This document shows positions 1 to 9,313 of a DNA stretch of 64,000 bases, one piece after another. The stretch comes from Neobacillus niacini (lineage in GTDB: Bacteria; Bacillota; Bacilli; Bacillales; Cytobacillaceae). Each line of letters starts with the position of its first letter. Position 1 is the stretch's first letter. The notes beneath the pieces are model-generated. The model saw only the letters and a list, made by a program, of their open reading frames with translations, had not been told where the DNA came from and did not search any database. Position numbers and translations under genes: made by a program. The stretch covers positions 23,965 through 87,964 of the forward strand of contig NZ_JAMBOB010000013.1 of the NCBI RefSeq assembly GCF_023715415.1. Direction: 5' to 3'.

Positions 1-1214
1 TATTCCATGATGACGATGGTAGAAAATGGTTAGTTAATATGGTGTGGGATCATCGAAAAAATAAAAATTCGTTTGGTGGTATTTTGCTTCAGGAGTACTC
101 TACAGAAGAAAAAAAATTAATAGGACCGATTCATAATATTTTCAGAGGTACCAACCTTGGTTTAACGGAAGCACCGCATATTTACAAAAATCATGACTTC
201 TATTATTTAATGACTGCTGAAGGTGGAACAAGATATGAACATGCTGTAACTGTTGCGCGCTCAAAGACCATTTTTGGTCCTTATGAGGTAGACCCGATTG
301 GTCCGATTCTTACTTCATCTGGAAAACCTGAACTAGAGCTTCAAAAGGCAGGACATGCAAGTATTGTACATACACAGAACAATGAACTTTATTTAGCTCA
401 TTTAACAGGACGCCCGTTAAAACCTTCAATGAATTGTAATCTCGGCAGAGAAACAGCTATTCAAAAAGCAACTTGGACGGAAGATGGCTGGCTAAGGCTT
501 TCCGATGGTGATACAAGTCCGCATCTTTTGGTAGAGGGACCAGAATTACCAGAATATCCATTTGAGCCAGAACCTGAAACCGAGCACTTTGAGCATGAAA
601 ATATAAGTATTCATTTCAATACCCTTCGTGAACCGCTTAGTGAGGAGTGGGGGACGACTAAGGAGAGGCCTGGTTTTCTTAGATTAAAAGGCAGAGAGTC
701 GCTTAGTTCTAACCATAGGCAAAGTTTAGTTGCACGCAGGCAGCAGGCTTTTTCAATCATTGCTGAAACGGTAGTGGAATTTGAGCCAGAAACCTATCAG
801 CACTTAGCTGGTTTAATTTATTATTACAATACTAAAAATTTCTATTATCTCCGGATCAGTCACGATGAGGAGCAGGGCAAATCCTTAGGTATCATGTCTA
901 GTGACCGTGGTTTATACAATGAGCCATTAGAAACCCCAGTGTCAATCGAAGGCTGGGAGCGAGTATATTTAAGAGCAGACATCCAATATGCAAACCTGCA
1001 ATTCTATTTTTCAAAAGATGGAGAGACTTGGACTGCCATCGGCCCTGCATTAGATGCCAGCAAAATTTCTGATGATAATGTGGAACTAAAAGCAGACGGC
1101 ATTTTACTTGACCAAGGTTTTACAGGTGCATTTGTTGGCGTATGTACGCAGGATCTTAGCGGTCAGGGAAAATACGCAGATTTCGATTACTTTACTTATC
1201 GTGAGCGTGAATAA
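1..1214 (+). CDS. Glycoside hydrolase family 43 (beta-xylosidase-like), 5' truncated by window edge
   Basis: The reading frame is open from base 3, before the first ATG at 39, so the true N-terminus lies outside the window. Encoded from base 3 is a FHDDDGRKWLVNM segment typical of GH43 beta-xylosidases/arabinofuranosidases. The likely general acid is the Glu in the TEAPHIYK motif. The N-terminal catalytic Asp and probably the pKa-modulating Asp lie upstream and cannot be seen. The C-terminal ~200 residues look like the concanavalin-type beta-sandwich found in XynB-type enzymes. The family releases xylose or arabinose from the non-reducing end of oligosaccharides. It is followed 19 nt later by a polyol dehydrogenase. 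Exact substrate is not decided by sequence. Confidence 0.88.
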   Translation, partial: FHDDDGRKWLVNMVWDHRKNKNSFGGILLQEYSTEEKKLIGPIHNIFRGTNLGLTEAPHIYKNHDFYYLMTAEGGTRYEHAVTVARSKTIFGPYEVDPIGPILTSSGKPELELQKAGHASIVHTQNNELYLAHLTGRPLKPSMNCNLGRETAIQKATWTEDGWLRLSDGDTSPHLLVEGPELPEYPFEPEPETEHFEHENISIHFNTLREPLSEEWGTTKERPGFLRLKGRESLSSNHRQSLVARRQQAFSIIAETVVEFEPETYQHLAGLIYYYNTKNFYYLRISHDEEQGKSLGIMSSDRGLYNEPLETPVSIEGWERVYLRADIQYANLQFYFSKDGETWTAIGPALDASKISDDNVELKADGILLDQGFTGAFVGVCTQDLSGQGKYADFDYFTYRERE

Positions 1215-1233
1215 ATAGAAAGAAGGATGATTG

Positions 1234-2301
1234 ATGACAACAGCACTAATGGACGCAGCAGTAATGAATAAGCCGTTGGATATTGAAATAAAAAAGGTAA
1301 GTATTCCGGAACCAAAAGCAGACGAGGCCCTTCTTAAAGTTTATTGTATCGGTGTATGTGGATCAGATGTTCATTATTATGAACATGGAAAGATTGGTCG
1401 TTACGTAGTGAAGGAGCCGATTATTTTAGGACATGAATTAGCTGGAGAGGTTGTAAAGGTCGGTTCAGATGTTACCAATGTATGTGTTGGTGACAGGGTA
1501 GCAGTAGAACCTGGTGTAACCTGTGGCCGATGTGAATATTGTAAGTCTGGGCGTTACAACTTATGCCCTGATGTCGTATTTATGGCAACACCGCCAGTTG
1601 ATGGTGCATGGGCAGAATATGTAACAATCCGCAGTGATTTTCTTTTCAAGCTGCCAGACAGTATGAGCTTTGAGGAAGGTGCTTTACTGGAGCCACTATC
1701 AGTAGGCTTTCATGCGATGAATCGCGGTAAGGTTACACCTGCTGACCGAATTTTTGTAAGCGGACTTGGGCCAATCGGGCTTTTAGCTGTACAAGCAGCT
1801 AAAATGTTTGGGGTTTCTGAAATTTATGCTAGTGATGTTGTCCCTTACCGGAGACAGCTGGGTCTTGAAATGGGGGTAACGGAAGTCATTGATCCGTTAA
1901 GTGAGAATGCAAAGGACAGAATTGAAGAATTAACCGATGGAAAAGGTGTGACGGTTGTAATCGAATCTTCCGGTAATCAAAGGGCGATAGCCGACGCTGT
2001 CAAAGTGGTGAATCGTGGTGGAAGAATTGTGTTTGTCGGAATGCCGGCAGTGAATGAAATTCCCCTTGATGTGAACCAGATTATCGATGGGGAAATCGAT
2101 ATTTATGGAATTTTCCGTTACGCTAACACATACCCTGCAGCCATTCAAGCACTTAGCGGCTCTGGAGTTGATATTGAGAAAGTAATTACTCACAAGTATG
2201 CCTTAAGTGAAATTAAGGAAGCAGTTGAAATGGCGAGAACCCAAAAGGATACAAGTATCAAAATCATGATTTATCCAGATAAAGAAAATATCAAAAAATA
2301 A
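1234..2301 (+). CDS. Zinc-dependent polyol/alcohol dehydrogenase (sorbitol/xylitol dehydrogenase family)
   Basis: Medium-chain dehydrogenase of 355 residues. The catalytic-zinc region (GVCGSDVHYYEHG, GHELAGEVV) is followed by the four-cysteine structural-zinc loop (CGRCEYCKSGRYNLC) and a Rossmann GLGPIG motif. An Asp at the end of the second Rossmann strand (YASDVV) suggests NAD preference. The family oxidises polyols such as sorbitol or xylitol to ketoses. Start: ATG 1234 lies 7 nt after AGAAGG; a TTG three bases earlier is possible but too close to the Shine-Dalgarno. It lies between GH43 and esterase genes and is followed by a terminator, so it ends the first transcription block. Substrate is inferred from context only. 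Confidence 0.85.
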   Translation: MTTALMDAAVMNKPLDIEIKKVSIPEPKADEALLKVYCIGVCGSDVHYYEHGKIGRYVVKEPIILGHELAGEVVKVGSDVTNVCVGDRVAVEPGVTCGRCEYCKSGRYNLCPDVVFMATPPVDGAWAEYVTIRSDFLFKLPDSMSFEEGALLEPLSVGFHAMNRGKVTPADRIFVSGLGPIGLLAVQAAKMFGVSEIYASDVVPYRRQLGLEMGVTEVIDPLSENAKDRIEELTDGKGVTVVIESSGNQRAIADAVKVVNRGGRIVFVGMPAVNEIPLDVNQIIDGEIDIYGIFRYANTYPAAIQALSGSGVDIEKVITHKYALSEIKEAVEMARTQKDTSIKIMIYPDKENIKK

Positions 2302-2311
2302 TAATAAACTT

Positions 2312-2343
2312 GAGAGTTGGGAGAAAGAGCCAGCTCTCTTTTT
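2312..2343 (+). terminator. Intrinsic terminator after polyol dehydrogenase
   Basis: A 9-bp stem (2312-2320 with 2330-2338, one G-U pair) with a 9-nt loop is followed by five T residues. Confidence 0.75.
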
Positions 2344-2398
2344 AGAAGGTTTTTTCAGAAAGATTAGTAGAATCCGTGTAATTAGGAGGAATAGTAAA

Positions 2399-3064
2399 TT
2401 GAAAATCGAAAAAGGTCAAAAACTATTAATTATCGGTGATTCCATAACCGATTGCGACCGTGCCAAGCCAGAGGGCGAGGGATTGTTCGGTGCTCTTGGG
2501 AATGGCTATGTTTCGTATGTAAATGCGCTCTTGTTAGCAGTTTATCCTGAACTGGGAATTCGCGTGGTGAATAAGGGAATCAGTGGGAATACGGTTCGTG
2601 ATTTAAAGAACAGATGGCAGGATGATGTAATGGAACAGGAACCCGACTGGTTAGCCATTATGATTGGTATTAATGATGTTTGGCGTCAATATGATGTCCC
2701 TTTTATTAAAGAAAAGCATGTTTATATAGAAGAATATGAGGAAACGCTGCGAAAACTCGTGATTGAGACGAAGCCAAAAGTTAAGGGGCTTGTACTAATG
2801 ACCCCATTTTATTTAGAAACCAATGAACAGGATCAAATGCGGAAGACCATGGATAAATACGGACAAGTGGTCAAAAAAATAGCAGAAGAGTATGGTTGTT
2901 TATTCGTGGATTCACAAGCTGCATTTAATGAAGTGTTAAAGAACTTATATCCGGCAGCATTGGCTTGGGATCGTGTCCATCCATCACCTGCTGGCCATAT
3001 CGTATTGGCCAAAGCTTTCTTAAAGGAAATCGGTTTTAAGTGGGACCGGTCGAAACTAGATTAA
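2399..3064 (+). CDS. SGNH/GDSL-family hydrolase (probable carbohydrate esterase)
   Basis: A 221-residue SGNH hydrolase with all four family blocks: GDSITD (nucleophile Ser), a Gly in GISGNT, GIND (oxyanion Asn) and DRVHPSPAGH (catalytic Asp and His). There is no signal peptide, so it should act in the cytoplasm. Relatives beside xylan genes remove acetyl groups from xylo-oligosaccharides, which fits the GH43 and GH2 neighbours; the acetyl-esterase role is inference. Start is TTG at 2399, chosen because AGGAGGA lies 8 nt upstream and no ATG sits nearby in frame. The next gene starts 15 nt downstream. Confidence 0.85.
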   Translation: MKIEKGQKLLIIGDSITDCDRAKPEGEGLFGALGNGYVSYVNALLLAVYPELGIRVVNKGISGNTVRDLKNRWQDDVMEQEPDWLAIMIGINDVWRQYDVPFIKEKHVYIEEYEETLRKLVIETKPKVKGLVLMTPFYLETNEQDQMRKTMDKYGQVVKKIAEEYGCLFVDSQAAFNEVLKNLYPAALAWDRVHPSPAGHIVLAKAFLKEIGFKWDRSKLD

Positions 3065-3079
3065 AAGGAGTACACCAAC

Positions 3080-6000
3080 ATGAACCAGAAAACCCTTTTT
3101 AATGATGGCTGGGAATTTGCCAAAAGCAGCCTGGAGATTACAGATAGCGCAACGTTGAAATTTGAACCAGTCGACTTGCCACATGATTGGCTTATCTATA
3201 ATACATTGGATCTTTATGAAAACAGTATCGGCTGGTATCGTAAAACATTTACATATACGAAAGAGGAAGCGCAGGTTCTTTTATGTTTTGATGGTGTTTA
3301 TATGGATTCTTCCCTATATGTGAATCAGCAGTTTATTGGTGAATGGAAATACGGTTATTCCTCATTTGAACACGAGGTCACAGAGAAGCTCATCGAGGGG
3401 GAAAATGAAATCCTAGTCAAGGTCGTACACCAGAGCCCAAATAGCCGATGGTACTCGGGTGCGGGCATCTATCGCAATGTATGGCTAAAGACCAGGGCTA
3501 ATACCTATATTGAAAGTGATGGGATTTACATAACCACGAGACTGAAAGAGGATGGCTGGGAGGTAGAAGTTGATACAGACTTAAACATCAATGAGGATGT
3601 ACAGCTCTTCCATACGATTTTCTATAAGAATCAACTAATTGCGTCTACTTCGGAAATCGTCTTAGCAGGCATTTATTCTAATAAACAGAACCGGCAAAGG
3701 CTAATGGTCAAAGATCCGGATGTTTGGAGCCCGGATGAACCGAATCTTTATCAGCTCACAACTCATCTACAGCCGGTTGGAAAGGTCCAGAATATTGAAT
3801 CGATATCCCAGAATATTGGATTTCGAACCATTAACCTTGATCACCAGCAAGGTTTTCTCTTAAATGGGAAAAGGATGAAATTAAATGGTGTTTGTGAACA
3901 TCATGATTTGGGAGCCCTAGGAGCCGCATTCAATAAAACAGCTCTAAAAAGAAGGTTTAACATATTGAAGGAGATGGGTGTTAACGCCATCCGGACAGCT
4001 CACAATATGCCTGCAAAAGAATTGATGGACTTAGCGGATGAGATGGGCATGCTAGTAGTTTCAGAAGCATTTGATATGTGGGAACGTTCAAAAACTCCTT
4101 ATGATTACGCAAGATTTTTTAAGGAATGGGCTCCATTAGATGTCAAAAGCTGGGTAATAAGGGACCGGAATCATCCTAGCCTGATGATGTGGAGCATAGG
4201 AAATGAAATTTATGATACCCATGCCGATCAAAGAGGGCAAGAAATAACAAAAATGCTTTTGGAAGAAGTACGAAAATATGACCCGAAGGAAAATGCAATT
4301 GTGACCATTGGATCTAATTTTATGCCGTGGGAGAATGCTCAAAAATGTGCGGACATCGTCAAGGTAGCAGGCTATAACTATGCAGAAAAGTATTATCAAA
4401 AACATCATGAAGAGCATCCGGATTGGATTATCTATGGCAGTGAAACTGCGTCTGTCGTCCAAAGCAGAGGAATCTATCACTTCCCTTTTGAGAAATCCAT
4501 ACTGGCAGACGATGATGAGCAATGTTCTGCACTTGGAAATAGTTCTACAAGCTGGGGAGCAAAGTCAACCGAAGCTTGTATAATAGCAGATCGAGACACA
4601 CCTTTCTCGCTCGGTCAATTTATTTGGACAGGATTTGACTATATCGGTGAACCAACGCCATATCATACGAAGAACTCCTACCTAGGGCAAATTGATACGG
4701 CAACTTTTAAAAAGGATTCCTATTACATTTACCAAGCAGAATGGACAGATTACAAGACAAGCCCGATGGTGCACATTTTTCCATATTGGGATTTTAATAA
4801 TGGTCAAACCATCGATGTAAGGGTATGCTCGAATGCACCTAAAATTGAACTGCAATTCAATGGTGTTACAGTTGGTACCCATGATATTGACCATGAACAT
4901 GGGACAGACCTGGTTGGATGGTGGAAGCTCCCTTATCAAGAGGGAGAATTAAGGGCATTTGCCTTTGATGAAACAGGAAAAGTAATTGCAACGGATGTAA
5001 AAAGATCCTTTGGAAATGCAAAGGAGATATGCCTGCAAGCCGATAAAAATGAACTTAGTGCAGATGGAACGGATTTAATCTTTGTCGAAATCAGTATGGA
5101 AGATGAAAATGGCAATCCAGTAGAGAATGCTACTAACCGGGTAAATGTCGAGGTTACTGGGGCAGGTCGTTTGCTTGGGCTGGATAATGGGGATAGTACA
5201 GATTATGACCAGTATAAAGGGAAAAGCAGACGATTATTCAGCGGGAAGTTAATGGCCATCATCGGTGCAAGCTTGGAGCCGGGAAAGGTTCAGATGGAAG
5301 TATCCTCTAATGGTTTTAAAACCCAATTAGTAGAATTTGAGTCTCTTCCTACTGGTGAAGCCGTAAAGGGAATCTCTGCGCATATGTACAATCGTGACGC
5401 ACCTGTCGTGATGGGAAGTGCTGAGGAAATACCGGTTCGCAAGATTGAAATTATCAGCGATGCTGGACAATTGTTTGATGAAACAAAGAAGGAAATGGTG
5501 GTTCGGGCAAAATTACACCCAGCGGATACAATTTATCAGGATGTTGAGTGGAGCGTTGTGAATGAAGCAGGAATCGTATCAAATATTGCTAGGGTAGAGG
5601 CTTTTGGTCATGAAGCAAAAATTACCTCTTTAGGTGATGGTGACTTTAGAGTGCGTTGTACGAGCAAGAATGGTACGGACAAGACAAAGCTTATATCCCA
5701 ATTGGAATTCATCGCAGAGGGTCTAGGAACAGCCTATAAAGATCCATATGGTTTTATCTCAGCAGGGCTATATGATTATAGCAAAGGGGAAGTAGGAAAC
5801 GGAAACGAAAGAGGAGTAGCGACAAGTCGGGATGGTGAGACCCAGGTAGGTTTTCATGACATTGACTTTGGCCACTATGGCTCTGACACCATCACACTTC
5901 CGATTTTTGCTTTATCAAGTGAAGAATATTCCCTACAAATATGGGAGGGAATGCCTGATGAGGATGGAAGTGAATTAGTAGCCGACGTCATCTATCAAAA

Positions 6001-6496
6001 AGAATCAAAGTGGAATGTATATCAAACAGAAACCTATCGTTTGTCAAAGAGACTCTGCGGCATTACTTCGATTTGTTTTGTTCTTCAAAAGAAGGTGCAT
6101 CTAAAAGGATTTTCCTTCGAAAAACAGAATCGTGCCTTTAACCAAAATAATGCAGCTGAATGTGATCACATCTATGGTGATACATATGTTCTGAGAGACC
6201 ATTACGTGGAAGGTATAGGCAATAATGTCTCTCTAGAATTTGATGAGTTGGATTTTACAAGTAAAGGTGCTACGAAAATTGTCCTATTTGGTAGATCGCC
6301 GATTGATAAAAATACAATTCATATCCGACTAGCCAATCAGGATGGCGAAAGCAATCAAGTAGTTGAATTCACTCAATCAGATGAATACGAAGAACGAGTA
6401 TTTGAATTAGAAAGAATAACCGAAGTACAAAAAGTAACCTTCATATTCCTGCCAGGTTCTAACTTTGACTTTGGCTGGTTCCGCTTTGAACGGTAA
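3080..6496 (+). CDS. Glycoside hydrolase family 2, beta-galactosidase-like, multidomain
   Basis: An 1138-residue intracellular GH2 enzyme without signal peptide. Order: N-terminal jelly-roll sugar-binding domain (about 1-170), Ig-like domain (to about 275), TIM barrel with acid/base Glu376 in WSIGNE and nucleophile Glu455 in YGSETAS, further Ig-like domains (about 570-770), then about 370 residues holding two beta-rich CBM6/35-like segments. GH2 enzymes cleave beta-galactosides, but members of this layout also include alpha-L-arabinopyranosidases and beta-glucuronidases, so substrate is open. It is much longer than the ~1020-residue LacZ type because of the C-terminal extension. An RBS (AAGGAG) precedes ATG 3080. 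An aldose epimerase follows 30 nt later. Confidence 0.88.
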   Translation: MNQKTLFNDGWEFAKSSLEITDSATLKFEPVDLPHDWLIYNTLDLYENSIGWYRKTFTYTKEEAQVLLCFDGVYMDSSLYVNQQFIGEWKYGYSSFEHEVTEKLIEGENEILVKVVHQSPNSRWYSGAGIYRNVWLKTRANTYIESDGIYITTRLKEDGWEVEVDTDLNINEDVQLFHTIFYKNQLIASTSEIVLAGIYSNKQNRQRLMVKDPDVWSPDEPNLYQLTTHLQPVGKVQNIESISQNIGFRTINLDHQQGFLLNGKRMKLNGVCEHHDLGALGAAFNKTALKRRFNILKEMGVNAIRTAHNMPAKELMDLADEMGMLVVSEAFDMWERSKTPYDYARFFKEWAPLDVKSWVIRDRNHPSLMMWSIGNEIYDTHADQRGQEITKMLLEEVRKYDPKENAIVTIGSNFMPWENAQKCADIVKVAGYNYAEKYYQKHHEEHPDWIIYGSETASVVQSRGIYHFPFEKSILADDDEQCSALGNSSTSWGAKSTEACIIADRDTPFSLGQFIWTGFDYIGEPTPYHTKNSYLGQIDTATFKKDSYYIYQAEWTDYKTSPMVHIFPYWDFNNGQTIDVRVCSNAPKIELQFNGVTVGTHDIDHEHGTDLVGWWKLPYQEGELRAFAFDETGKVIATDVKRSFGNAKEICLQADKNELSADGTDLIFVEISMEDENGNPVENATNRVNVEVTGAGRLLGLDNGDSTDYDQYKGKSRRLFSGKLMAIIGASLEPGKVQMEVSSNGFKTQLVEFESLPTGEAVKGISAHMYNRDAPVVMGSAEEIPVRKIEIISDAGQLFDETKKEMVVRAKLHPADTIYQDVEWSVVNEAGIVSNIARVEAFGHEAKITSLGDGDFRVRCTSKNGTDKTKLISQLEFIAEGLGTAYKDPYGFISAGLYDYSKGEVGNGNERGVATSRDGETQVGFHDIDFGHYGSDTITLPIFALSSEEYSLQIWEGMPDEDGSELVADVIYQKESKWNVYQTETYRLSKRLCGITSICFVLQKKVHLKGFSFEKQNRAFNQNNAAECDHIYGDTYVLRDHYVEGIGNNVSLEFDELDFTSKGATKIVLFGRSPIDKNTIHIRLANQDGESNQVVEFTQSDEYEERVFELERITEVQKVTFIFLPGSNFDFGWFRFER

Positions 6497-6526
6497 AAGA
6501 AGGTAAAAGTAGAAAGGAAGATAAAG

Positions 6527-7579
6527 ATGAAGGTCAGTTATGAAAATTTTGGTCAAATGGAGAATAAAACCATTCATTCCTATACATTAGTCAATGATCA
6601 TGGGGTCGAGATTACTGCGATGAACTATGGATGTATTATTACTAAAATTATTACTCCCGATAAAGTAGGGAATTATGAAAATATCGTTCTTGGATATGAC
6701 TCCTTTGCTGAATATGAAAAAAATCCTTCCTTTTTTGGAGCGGTTTGCGGCCGTGTGGCAGGGAGGATAAAAGGAGGGGTATTTGAGCTTGATGGCCAGG
6801 AGTATTCTTTAGTTAAAAATGACAATGGCAACCATCTCCATGGCGGGAGTAAAGGATTCGATAAAGTAGTTTGGGATGCAGAAATCATTGAAAACGACCA
6901 TGAAGTTGGAGTACAGTTTTCTTACGTAAGTCCCGATGGGGAAGAAGGGTATCCAGGTAATTTAACGATTAAAGTTGCCTATATGCTTAATAATGAGAAT
7001 GAGCTTTCTATACATTATTCGAGTCATACAGATCAGAAAACATTGCTAAATGTAACCAATCATTCGTATTTTAATTTAAGCGGCGACCTAAAAAGAGACA
7101 TTTTAAGTCATTCCTTAAAAATAAAAAGCGATAGATTCCTTGAGTTAGGTGAGGATCTTCTACCAACAGGAATTTTTAAAGATGTAGAAAATACTCCTTT
7201 TGATTTTAGGGAGGAAAGGATTATAGAAACTGGGGTAGTATCTGGCCATCCACAAAACCTTCTGGCAGGGAATGGATATGACCATCCATTTCTATTAAAT
7301 AAAAATCATGACAATGAAATCGTGCTAAAAGACCCTGAAAGTGGTCGAACCTTAACCATCGAAACAGATGAGGTTGGAGTAGTATTATATTCAGGAAACT
7401 CTTTAAGTACAGATGGTGTAATTCGAGGAACTCAATCTAGAAAACATCTTGGAATATGCTTGGAAACACAAGGACTGCCTGATGCAATACATCACCCAAA
7501 TTTTCCTTCTACAATATTGGAAAAGGGTCAACAATATAATTCGATAACCAAATATAGGTTTGGAGTTACTGAACTGTAG
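6527..7579 (+). CDS. galM: Aldose 1-epimerase (galactose mutarotase)
   Basis: A 350-residue GalM-family protein that interconverts alpha and beta anomers of aldoses released by glycosidases. Seen motifs: HGGSKGFD, NVTNHSYFNLSG with the catalytic His, GNGYDHPF, and ETQGLPDAIHHPNFPS with the catalytic Glu. Length matches the family. GAAAGGAAG lies upstream of ATG 6527. Its place directly after the GH2 gene supports a galactoside or arabinoside substrate for that enzyme. Activity on galactose rather than xylose or arabinose is not shown by sequence. Confidence 0.9.
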   Translation: MKVSYENFGQMENKTIHSYTLVNDHGVEITAMNYGCIITKIITPDKVGNYENIVLGYDSFAEYEKNPSFFGAVCGRVAGRIKGGVFELDGQEYSLVKNDNGNHLHGGSKGFDKVVWDAEIIENDHEVGVQFSYVSPDGEEGYPGNLTIKVAYMLNNENELSIHYSSHTDQKTLLNVTNHSYFNLSGDLKRDILSHSLKIKSDRFLELGEDLLPTGIFKDVENTPFDFREERIIETGVVSGHPQNLLAGNGYDHPFLLNKNHDNEIVLKDPESGRTLTIETDEVGVVLYSGNSLSTDGVIRGTQSRKHLGICLETQGLPDAIHHPNFPSTILEKGQQYNSITKYRFGVTEL

Positions 7580-7615
7580 AAGAAATCTAGAAATGAATAA
7601 TAAGGAGTTGTCACA

Positions 7616-8599
7616 ATGAATTATCGTGAATTAGGTAATACAGGAATAAAGATCAGTGAAGTTAGCTTCGGAACATGGGCGATAGGAGGTTCATGGGGCA
7701 GGACGAGTGATATGGAGGCCCTGAAATCCTTAGAATATGCGATTGACCAAGGTGTGAACTTTTTCGATACAGCAGATGTATACGGGGACGGTCATAGTGA
7801 AGAACTATTGGCCAAGGCCACAAAGGGCAGGGAAGATCAGATACATGTGGCAACCAAGTTCTGCCGTCAGGGTGATATTTTTGATCCGCAGAATTATAGC
7901 TATGAAAAAGTAAGCTCCTATTGTGAAGACAGCCTCCGCCGTTTAAACAGGGAAGCCATTGATTTGTATCAAATTCATTGCCCTGCAACAGAGATTTTGA
8001 AAGATGGCAGTGTCTTTGAAGTACTAGATCGCCTGAAGAAGGAAGGTAAGATCCGTCATTATGGAGTTAGTGTTGAAACCGTAGAAGAGGGACTTATTTG
8101 TTTAGAATATCCTAATGTTAAAAGCCTGCAGGTTATTTTTAATATGTTCCGTCAAAAGCCATTAGAAAAGCTGCTGCCTGAGGCTTATCAAAAAGGGGTA
8201 GGACTTCTCGTTCGATTACCGCTTGCAAGTGGACTACTGACTGGTAAATTTACTTCTGATCATGTTTTTGAAGCGGATGATCATCGCCGCTTTAATGAAA
8301 ATGGAGAGGCTTTTAATGTAGGGGAAACCTTTGCTGGTCTTGGTTTCAGAAAGGGAGTTGAATTAGCCTCTGAGTTAAAGTGGATTGCAGAAGGCCGTAA
8401 ATCAATGGCTAGTGCAGCACTGCGCTGGATTCTAGATCAAAAAGAAATTACATGTATCATTCCTGGATTTAAAAATGTCAAACAAGTCGAGGACAATCTC
8501 TCTGCTTTGGATACTATGCCATTCTCAGCAGAAGAAAAGCAAGAGATACAACGTTTCTATCAGGAAAAGGTACAGGACTTTATTAGAGGCCCTTATTAA
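7616..8599 (+). CDS. Aldo/keto reductase
   Basis: A 327-residue AKR with the catalytic tetrad visible: Asp in FDTAD, Tyr in DVYGDGHSE, Lys in VATKF and His in QIHCP. These enzymes reduce sugar aldehydes or ketones with NADPH. It is cytoplasmic. AAGGAG lies 9 nt before ATG 7616. In this cluster it could work with the polyol dehydrogenase to convert an aldose to a ketose through a polyol, but that coupling is inference. Confidence 0.88.
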   Translation: MNYRELGNTGIKISEVSFGTWAIGGSWGRTSDMEALKSLEYAIDQGVNFFDTADVYGDGHSEELLAKATKGREDQIHVATKFCRQGDIFDPQNYSYEKVSSYCEDSLRRLNREAIDLYQIHCPATEILKDGSVFEVLDRLKKEGKIRHYGVSVETVEEGLICLEYPNVKSLQVIFNMFRQKPLEKLLPEAYQKGVGLLVRLPLASGLLTGKFTSDHVFEADDHRRFNENGEAFNVGETFAGLGFRKGVELASELKWIAEGRKSMASAALRWILDQKEITCIIPGFKNVKQVEDNLSALDTMPFSAEEKQEIQRFYQEKVQDFIRGPY

Positions 8600-8613
8600 G
8601 GGAGTGTGCACGT

Positions 8614-9210
8614 ATGATTAATGAAATTAATATATCGCAGAGGGTAGTTGCCATTACATTTGATGATGGTCCAAATCCGGTTTACACTCAACAAATTTTA
8701 GACATTTTTGCGGAAGCAAAGGGAAAGGCAACTTTCTTTATGATAGGTGAACAAATGAGAAATCATCCTGAGGTTGTCAAACAAGTTGCAGAACAGGGAC
8801 ATGAAATTGGAAATCATACTTTCACCCATCCAAAGCTATCCCAATTAAGCCTAGAAGATTGTCGAGAGGAAATTGACCAAACAGAAAAATTAATAGAGAA
8901 TATGACTGGGCAGAAACCTGTCGTTTTTCGTCCTCCATACCTAGACTATAACCAGGATACAGTTTCGATAGTGCAGCAGAAGGGATATTCTATGATTGGT
9001 GCGCTAAACTTAGAAGCACAGGACTGGGAACAGCCCGGCGTGGAACATATCTTGAAAAAGTCGAGGGCCGTTGTAAAAAATGGAGGTATCTTCATTTTCC
9101 ATGATGGCTTTGGTGACCGTTCACAAACTATAGAAGCAGTTCGAATGCTTGTTTCTGAATTAACTTCACAAGACTATCAGCTTGTTACCGTCAGTGAACT
9201 ATTAAAATGA
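8614..9210 (+). CDS. Polysaccharide deacetylase (NodB domain), no signal peptide
   Basis: A 198-residue protein that is nearly all NodB domain. Motif 1 TFDDGP holds the catalytic base and metal Asp, motif 2 HTFTHP holds the two metal His, then FRPPY and FHDG. Carbohydrate-esterase family 4 enzymes remove N- or O-acetyl groups. Unusually for the family there is no secretion signal or membrane anchor: residue 1 is 12 residues before the catalytic core begins. It probably deacetylates an imported oligosaccharide with the SGNH enzyme. GGGAG precedes ATG 8614, 14 nt after the preceding stop. It is the last gene before a strong terminator. Confidence 0.88.
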   Translation: MINEINISQRVVAITFDDGPNPVYTQQILDIFAEAKGKATFFMIGEQMRNHPEVVKQVAEQGHEIGNHTFTHPKLSQLSLEDCREEIDQTEKLIENMTGQKPVVFRPPYLDYNQDTVSIVQQKGYSMIGALNLEAQDWEQPGVEHILKKSRAVVKNGGIFIFHDGFGDRSQTIEAVRMLVSELTSQDYQLVTVSELLK

Positions 9211-9230
9211 TCTGAATAATAGTATATTAG

Positions 9231-9271
9231 AGGAAGCACATTGAATCATACTGTGCTTCCTTTGGTTTTTT
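9231..9271 (+). terminator. Strong terminator ending the glycosidase block
   Basis: A perfect 10-bp stem (9231-9240 with 9252-9261) and an 11-nt loop are followed by a T-rich tract. Confidence 0.85.
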
Positions 9272-9313
9272 AGATATCTTTTTAAATTATTTTGCTTGTT
9301 TGGAGGGACTAGA

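Noticed and set aside
4136..4522. 128-codon minus-strand ORF inside the GH2 gene
   Set aside because: It is antisense to the conserved catalytic domain, has no ribosome site and no recognisable protein.
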